NCBI GenBank assembly: GCA_034436235.1
Contig: DAOTWB010000060.1
Location: forward strand, 1-26,495
DNA length: 26,495 nt
Direction: 5' to 3'
From: CP2-2F sp034436235
GTDB lineage: Bacteria; Chloroflexota; Anaerolineae; Aggregatilineales; UBA2796
The stretch's first letter is position 1; each line of letters begins with the position of its first letter. Below, in pieces: positions 23,293 to 26,495 of the stretch. The position numbers and the translations under genes were made by a program. Below the pieces are notes generated by a model that saw nothing but the letters and a program-made list of their open reading frames with translations, did not search any database and was not told where the DNA came from.

Positions 23293-24288
23293 TCAGTACT
23301 CACCTCTCACCAATTTGCGTGCCTCGCGCACAATGCTCTCGACCTGCGGCACCGTGTGATATTCCAGCTCGCGGTTGTAAGGAATCGGAATGTCCAAGCC
23401 TGCCAAGCGGCGAATTGGCGCTTCGAGATAATCGAAGGCTTCGCTGGCAGCGATGCGCGCCACGACCTCGCCGCCGAAGCCGCCCATCTCAACCGCTTCA
23501 TGTACGACAAGCGCGCGTCCCGTCTTTTTGACCGACTCGATGATCGGCGCGTCGTCAAGCGGCTTGAGCGTGCGCGGATCGATCACTTCCAACTGAATGC
23601 CCTCTTCAGCCAGTTGCTCAGCCGCTTGCAAGGCGCGCCCGACCATCACGGAAGTCGCCACGACCGTCAGATGTGCGCCTTCGCGCACCACTTTGGTCTG
23701 GCTGAGCGGCACAACGTATGGCGCCTCAGGCACATGCCCTTTGGTCTTGTAGAGCAGCTTATGCTCCACAAAGATGACAGGATTGTCGTCCAGCACAGCA
23801 GCGCGCAACAGACCTTTGGCGTCGTATGGCGTGCTAGGCATCACCACTTTGAGACCTGGCACATGCACAAACCAATTTTCAAGGCTCTCGCTGTGCTGCG
23901 CAGCCGCGCCTGTGCCGCTGCCGCCCGGCATTCGCAGCACCATCGGCACGCTCGCCTTGCCGCCGAACATGAAGCGCACCTTAGCCGCCTGCAGAACAAG
24001 CTGCTCCATGCTGAGCGTGACGAAATCCATGAACTGAATCTCGCCGATTGGACGCATGCCTGTCAGCGCAGCGCCGATGCAAGCGCCAGCGATGCCCGCC
24101 TCTGAGATCGGCGTGTCGATCACGCGCTCAGCGCCGAATCGCTCGATCAAGCCTGCCGTCACGCCGAACGCGCCGCCATAGACGCCGATATCCTCGCCGA
24201 TCAAAAAGACGCGCTCGTCTTCTTCCATCAGCTGACGCAGACCTTCGCGCAGCGCTTCAGCGTAGGTCAGTTCGCGCAGCTCAGGCAT
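23293..24288 (-). CDS. 2-oxo acid dehydrogenase E1 beta subunit
   Basis: This 331-residue transketolase-like subunit pairs with E1-alpha to form the thiamine-diphosphate-dependent decarboxylase. Signatures are EALREGLRQLMEEDERVFLI near 11-30, GEDIGVYGGAFGVTAGL, RVIDTPISEAGIAGACIGAA, and VIDPRTLKPLDD in the C-terminal domain. Length is typical. The ATG at 24288 starts the conserved PELRELTYAEAL segment; a GTG two codons earlier is possible. The start overlaps the E1-alpha stop by 8 bp, showing translational coupling, and E2 follows after 3 bp. The pyruvate versus acetoin assignment is open. Confidence 0.92.
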   Translation of the reverse strand: MPELRELTYAEALREGLRQLMEEDERVFLIGEDIGVYGGAFGVTAGLIERFGAERVIDTPISEAGIAGACIGAALTGMRPIGEIQFMDFVTLSMEQLVLQAAKVRFMFGGKASVPMVLRMPGGSGTGAAAQHSESLENWFVHVPGLKVVMPSTPYDAKGLLRAAVLDDNPVIFVEHKLLYKTKGHVPEAPYVVPLSQTKVVREGAHLTVVATSVMVGRALQAAEQLAEEGIQLEVIDPRTLKPLDDAPIIESVKKTGRALVVHEAVEMGGFGGEVVARIAASEAFDYLEAPIRRLAGLDIPIPYNRELEYHTVPQVESIVREARKLVRGEY

Positions 24289-25291
24289 ACACACCGTCCA
24301 TGATATCCGCTACGTCAGGCGCTGGACTCGCCTCGCTGAAAGCGACCGCCTCATCAATGATCGCAATGGCGCGCTCGCGCATCTGCGCCGCCTCAGCTTC
24401 GCTGATCAGCCCTGCCGTCAATAGCAGCTGTGAGAAGCGCATGATCGGATCGCGATTCTCCTGCCAGAAGCGCACTTCTTCACGGCTGCGATACGCCTGC
24501 TTATCGCTCTTCGAGTGTCCTTTGTAGCGATACGTCTTGGCTTCCACCAGCGTAGCGCCTTCGCCGCGCCGCGCGCGCGCCGCCGCCTCGCTGACCGCCG
24601 TGTAGACCGCCAACGGATCGTTGCCGTCTACAGTGACGCCCGGCAAGCCGTAAGCAGCTGCGCGCTGACTGATGTTCTCAATGTTGAATGCCTTCTGAAC
24701 AGGCATGGACATGGCATATTGATTGTTCTCGCACAGGAAGACAATCGGCAGCGCCCAGATGGACGCCATGTTGAGCGCTTCGTGGAACGCGCCTTCGTTC
24801 GCGGCGCCATCGCCGAAGATGACGAGGCAGACTTGGCTAGTGCGCCGCATCTTGATGCTCAAGCCGACGCCGACCGCGATCGGAATGCCGCCTGCCACGA
24901 TGCCATTCGCGCCCAGATTGTTGGCATCCACATCGGCGATGTGCATACTGCCGCCGCGTCCGCGACAGTAGCCTGTTTCCTTGCCCATGAACTCCGCCAT
25001 CATACGGTTTGGATCGCTGCCCCAAGCCATGCAGTGACCGTGTCCGCGATGATGGTTGAGCAAATAATCGCCTTCTTGCATGGCGTTTGCCGCGCCGACC
25101 GCCGTCGCCTCTTGACCGATGGAAAGATGCATCGTGCCATGCACCTTGCCTTGCATGTAGAGCTGCTCAGCGCGCTCTTCAAAAGCGCGGATCAGATGCA
25201 TCTCTTGGAGCATTGCTTTGAGCGTCTCCGGTCCGAGCGTCTCGATCAGGTCGTGGTAGCGCTGGATCAAGTCTTGTGAGAGCTGTATCAT
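24281..25291 (-). CDS. 2-oxo acid dehydrogenase E1 alpha subunit
   Basis: This 336-residue subunit binds thiamine diphosphate. The cofactor motif runs from GDGAANEGAFHEALN (160-174) to CENN (187-190), and ETGYCRGRGGSMHIAD lies at 105-120. NNLGANGIVAGGIPIAVG matches both PdhA and acetoin-dehydrogenase AcoA. The region KTYRYKGHSKSDKQAYRSREEV is the phosphorylation-loop equivalent. AGGAA lies 7 nt before the ATG. The gene begins 30 bp after gpsA on the same strand, overlaps E1-beta, and leads to E2; no lipoamide dehydrogenase (E3) is in the window. It probably makes acetyl-CoA from pyruvate, with acetoin cleavage as the alternative. Confidence 0.91.
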   Translation of the reverse strand: MIQLSQDLIQRYHDLIETLGPETLKAMLQEMHLIRAFEERAEQLYMQGKVHGTMHLSIGQEATAVGAANAMQEGDYLLNHHRGHGHCMAWGSDPNRMMAEFMGKETGYCRGRGGSMHIADVDANNLGANGIVAGGIPIAVGVGLSIKMRRTSQVCLVIFGDGAANEGAFHEALNMASIWALPIVFLCENNQYAMSMPVQKAFNIENISQRAAAYGLPGVTVDGNDPLAVYTAVSEAAARARRGEGATLVEAKTYRYKGHSKSDKQAYRSREEVRFWQENRDPIMRFSQLLLTAGLISEAEAAQMRERAIAIIDEAVAFSEASPAPDVADIMDGVYA

Positions 25292-25321
25292 GTCAGGATT
25301 CCTCTATAGTCTAGTGAGCCG

Positions 25322-26416
25322 TCAATCGCCCTGCGCATTTTGATGCAGCGGCGGCGCAAACGGCAGCTTGCTGAAGAAACTGTTGAAATCGAAAGCGACC
25401 TGCGCGTTGCGCGTCAGGATGCGATGCAGCTCGCGCAGCAGCGGCAGTGCGTCCGCCGCGATTGTGCCTTGCGCGATCATATGCTCAATGGCAGGCATGA
25501 CCGCCAAGACGCAATCCACGCCTTCAATCGTCTCGCCAGGCATCTCCTCAACGGCGTCGCTGTACGCTTTGCCCATGCCGAGCAGCCGTCCCATGCGCGA
25601 GTTGCGTCCGCCTTGCGTGGTGACATACAGATCGCCAGCGCCGGGCAGACTATAGACCGTCTCCAGATTGCCGCCGAGCAATTGAACGAGATAAGCTGTC
25701 TCTGCCAAGCCTTGTGCAAAGATCGCCGCTGCGTAATTGTGATTCCGAGCGCTTGCCACATCCTCAGGCAACGTCTCCAAGACGCCTTGCGCCAAGCCTG
25801 TGGCGAGCGCATATGGATTTTTGAGCGCCACGCACACTTCCACGCCGATCATATCGGTTGAAGTCCAGATATGGTAATACGGCGTGCTGAAGATCGCCTG
25901 CAGGCGCGGCAGAATCTCGGCGTTGCGCGAGACGAACACGACCGATGTGTGACGGCGCGCCGCCAGCTCACCTGCGATGCTCGGTCCGCCGATGGCGGCG
26001 TAATGCACCTGATTGCGAATTGGCTCAGGCAGGCGCGCCGCCAGCACGTCAGGCAGCACCATCAGCTTGCCATCAGGCGTGCTTTCCAAGCCTTTGGTCA
26101 CCATCAAAATGATCTGTTCAGGCTGCAAATGCGGCGCGATCACATCAGCTGCCCAATGCACGCCGCGCGAGTTCACGCCTAAGACGACGATCTCAGCGCC
26201 GCGCATCGCCTCAGCGATCTCCGTGTGGAAAAACGGCTGTACAGTCTGCGGAATCGGACGCTTCAGCTTTGGATGAACACCTGAAGCCTTGCAACTGCTG
26301 ATGATCTGCTCATCGAGGTGCGTGCCGACCAAGCGCACGGTGTGTCCGTTATCTGCAGCGGGAAAGGTCAGCGCCGTTCCCATCACACCTGCGCCAACGA
26401 CGGTAATTGTGGTCAC
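25322..26416 (-). CDS. gpsA: NAD(P)-dependent glycerol-3-phosphate dehydrogenase
   Basis: This 364-residue enzyme reduces dihydroxyacetone phosphate to glycerol-3-phosphate for phospholipid synthesis. The Rossmann loop is GAGVMG (8-13) near the N-terminus. GGPSIAGELA matches the family's GPS motif, and IGVEVCVALKNPYALATG contains the catalytic Lys context, although KNP replaces the usual KNV. GAGDLYVTTQGGRNSRMG is the substrate-binding segment. It is slightly longer than usual, with a divergent C-terminal tail. The start is GTG at 26416 with AAAGG 9 nt upstream; no in-frame ATG fits. It heads the E1-alpha/E1-beta/E2 operon, with a 30-bp gap. Confidence 0.86.
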   Translation of the reverse strand: MTTITVVGAGVMGTALTFPAADNGHTVRLVGTHLDEQIISSCKASGVHPKLKRPIPQTVQPFFHTEIAEAMRGAEIVVLGVNSRGVHWAADVIAPHLQPEQIILMVTKGLESTPDGKLMVLPDVLAARLPEPIRNQVHYAAIGGPSIAGELAARRHTSVVFVSRNAEILPRLQAIFSTPYYHIWTSTDMIGVEVCVALKNPYALATGLAQGVLETLPEDVASARNHNYAAAIFAQGLAETAYLVQLLGGNLETVYSLPGAGDLYVTTQGGRNSRMGRLLGMGKAYSDAVEEMPGETIEGVDCVLAVMPAIEHMIAQGTIAADALPLLRELHRILTRNAQVAFDFNSFFSKLPFAPPLHQNAQGD

Positions 26417-26450
26417 TTCTGCCCGCCTTTATTAAGCATTTTGCACAAAC

Positions 26451-26471
26451 GTGAACCTATTTCACATTTTA
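26451..26471 (-). promoter_or_regulatory. Promoter -10 and operator-like repeat before gpsA
   Basis: On the minus strand an extended -10, TGG-TAAAAT (26466-26471 plus the upstream TG), is followed directly by GTGAA-N5-TTCAC (26451-26465), a perfect 5-bp inverted repeat over the expected start site. No good -35 is seen. A repressor bound here would block initiation of the gpsA-pdh operon. Confidence 0.4.
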
Positions 26472-26495
26472 CCAGATTGTAGGACGGCGCTGCCT

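Noticed and set aside
22600..24105. A 501-codon open frame on the plus strand opposite E2 and E1-beta
   Set aside because: It is Arg/His/Ala-rich with no domain pattern, and mirrors two strongly supported enzymes; a codon-bias shadow.
24515..25279. A 254-codon plus-strand frame opposite E1-alpha
   Set aside because: Same composition artefact over a clear thiamine-diphosphate enzyme.
1..26495. tRNA, rRNA, riboswitch, IS element, prophage or attachment site anywhere in the window
   Set aside because: Every gap was read on both strands and none showed cloverleaf, conserved riboswitch core, transposase or flanking repeat; a covariance-model scan would be needed to exclude divergent small RNAs.

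Overview
The window is a gene-dense stretch of GC-rich bacterial chromosome. Genes are packed into short operons on both strands, no gap exceeds about 200 bases, and no tRNA, rRNA, IS element, phage gene or CRISPR array was seen. The best guess for the source is Chloroflexota (Anaerolineae-like). This is inference from family types: a DUF5667-type membrane protein with a long Thr-Pro tail, a Thr-Pro linker in the neighbouring lipoprotein, a parvulin-type foldase lipoprotein, an HTH-HD-CHAD fusion, and a two-PSBD E2. No phylogenetic marker gene is present, so the assignment is tentative.

Layout. (1) 1-3805, minus strand: a ThuA-domain protein, then an operon of an HTH + Ppx/GppA-like HD + CHAD fusion, a STAND-type P-loop ATPase, and a third gene cut by the window edge. 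This is the least familiar set of genes in the window. (2) 3986-7488: a plus-strand GT4 glycosyltransferase converges on a minus-strand pair, an RseP-like site-2 protease and a HEAT-repeat protein; the convergent stop codons share one CTAG. (3) 7682-11724, plus: an orphan BMP-family binding protein, then a translationally coupled pair, the DUF5667-type protein and a double-parvulin lipoprotein whose PPIase domains lack expected active-site histidines. (4) 11766-13923, minus: an aspartase/fumarase-family lyase and a Mn-type superoxide dismutase. (5) 14077-16786, plus: an EamA transporter, a GNAT acetyltransferase and a degenerate CpaF/TadA-like ATPase with no secretion partners. (6) 16783-21935, minus: alaX, a cytoplasmic-looking BtuF-like cobalamin-binding protein, glutamine synthetase I-alpha and a PucR-family regulator, tightly packed. 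(7) 22003-26416, minus: gpsA followed by E1-alpha, E1-beta and E2 of a pyruvate/acetoin dehydrogenase complex; no E3 gene is in the window.

How the genes work together. The pdh-type operon and gpsA tie glycolytic intermediates to acetyl-CoA and glycerolipid synthesis. The alaX-BtuF-glnA-pucR operon places nitrogen assimilation beside a candidate nitrogen-responsive regulator. The RseP/HEAT and DUF5667/foldase pairs look like envelope maintenance. The HTH-HD-CHAD/STAND operon suggests a polyphosphate- or nucleotide-sensing regulatory module, and is the best candidate here for an undescribed system.
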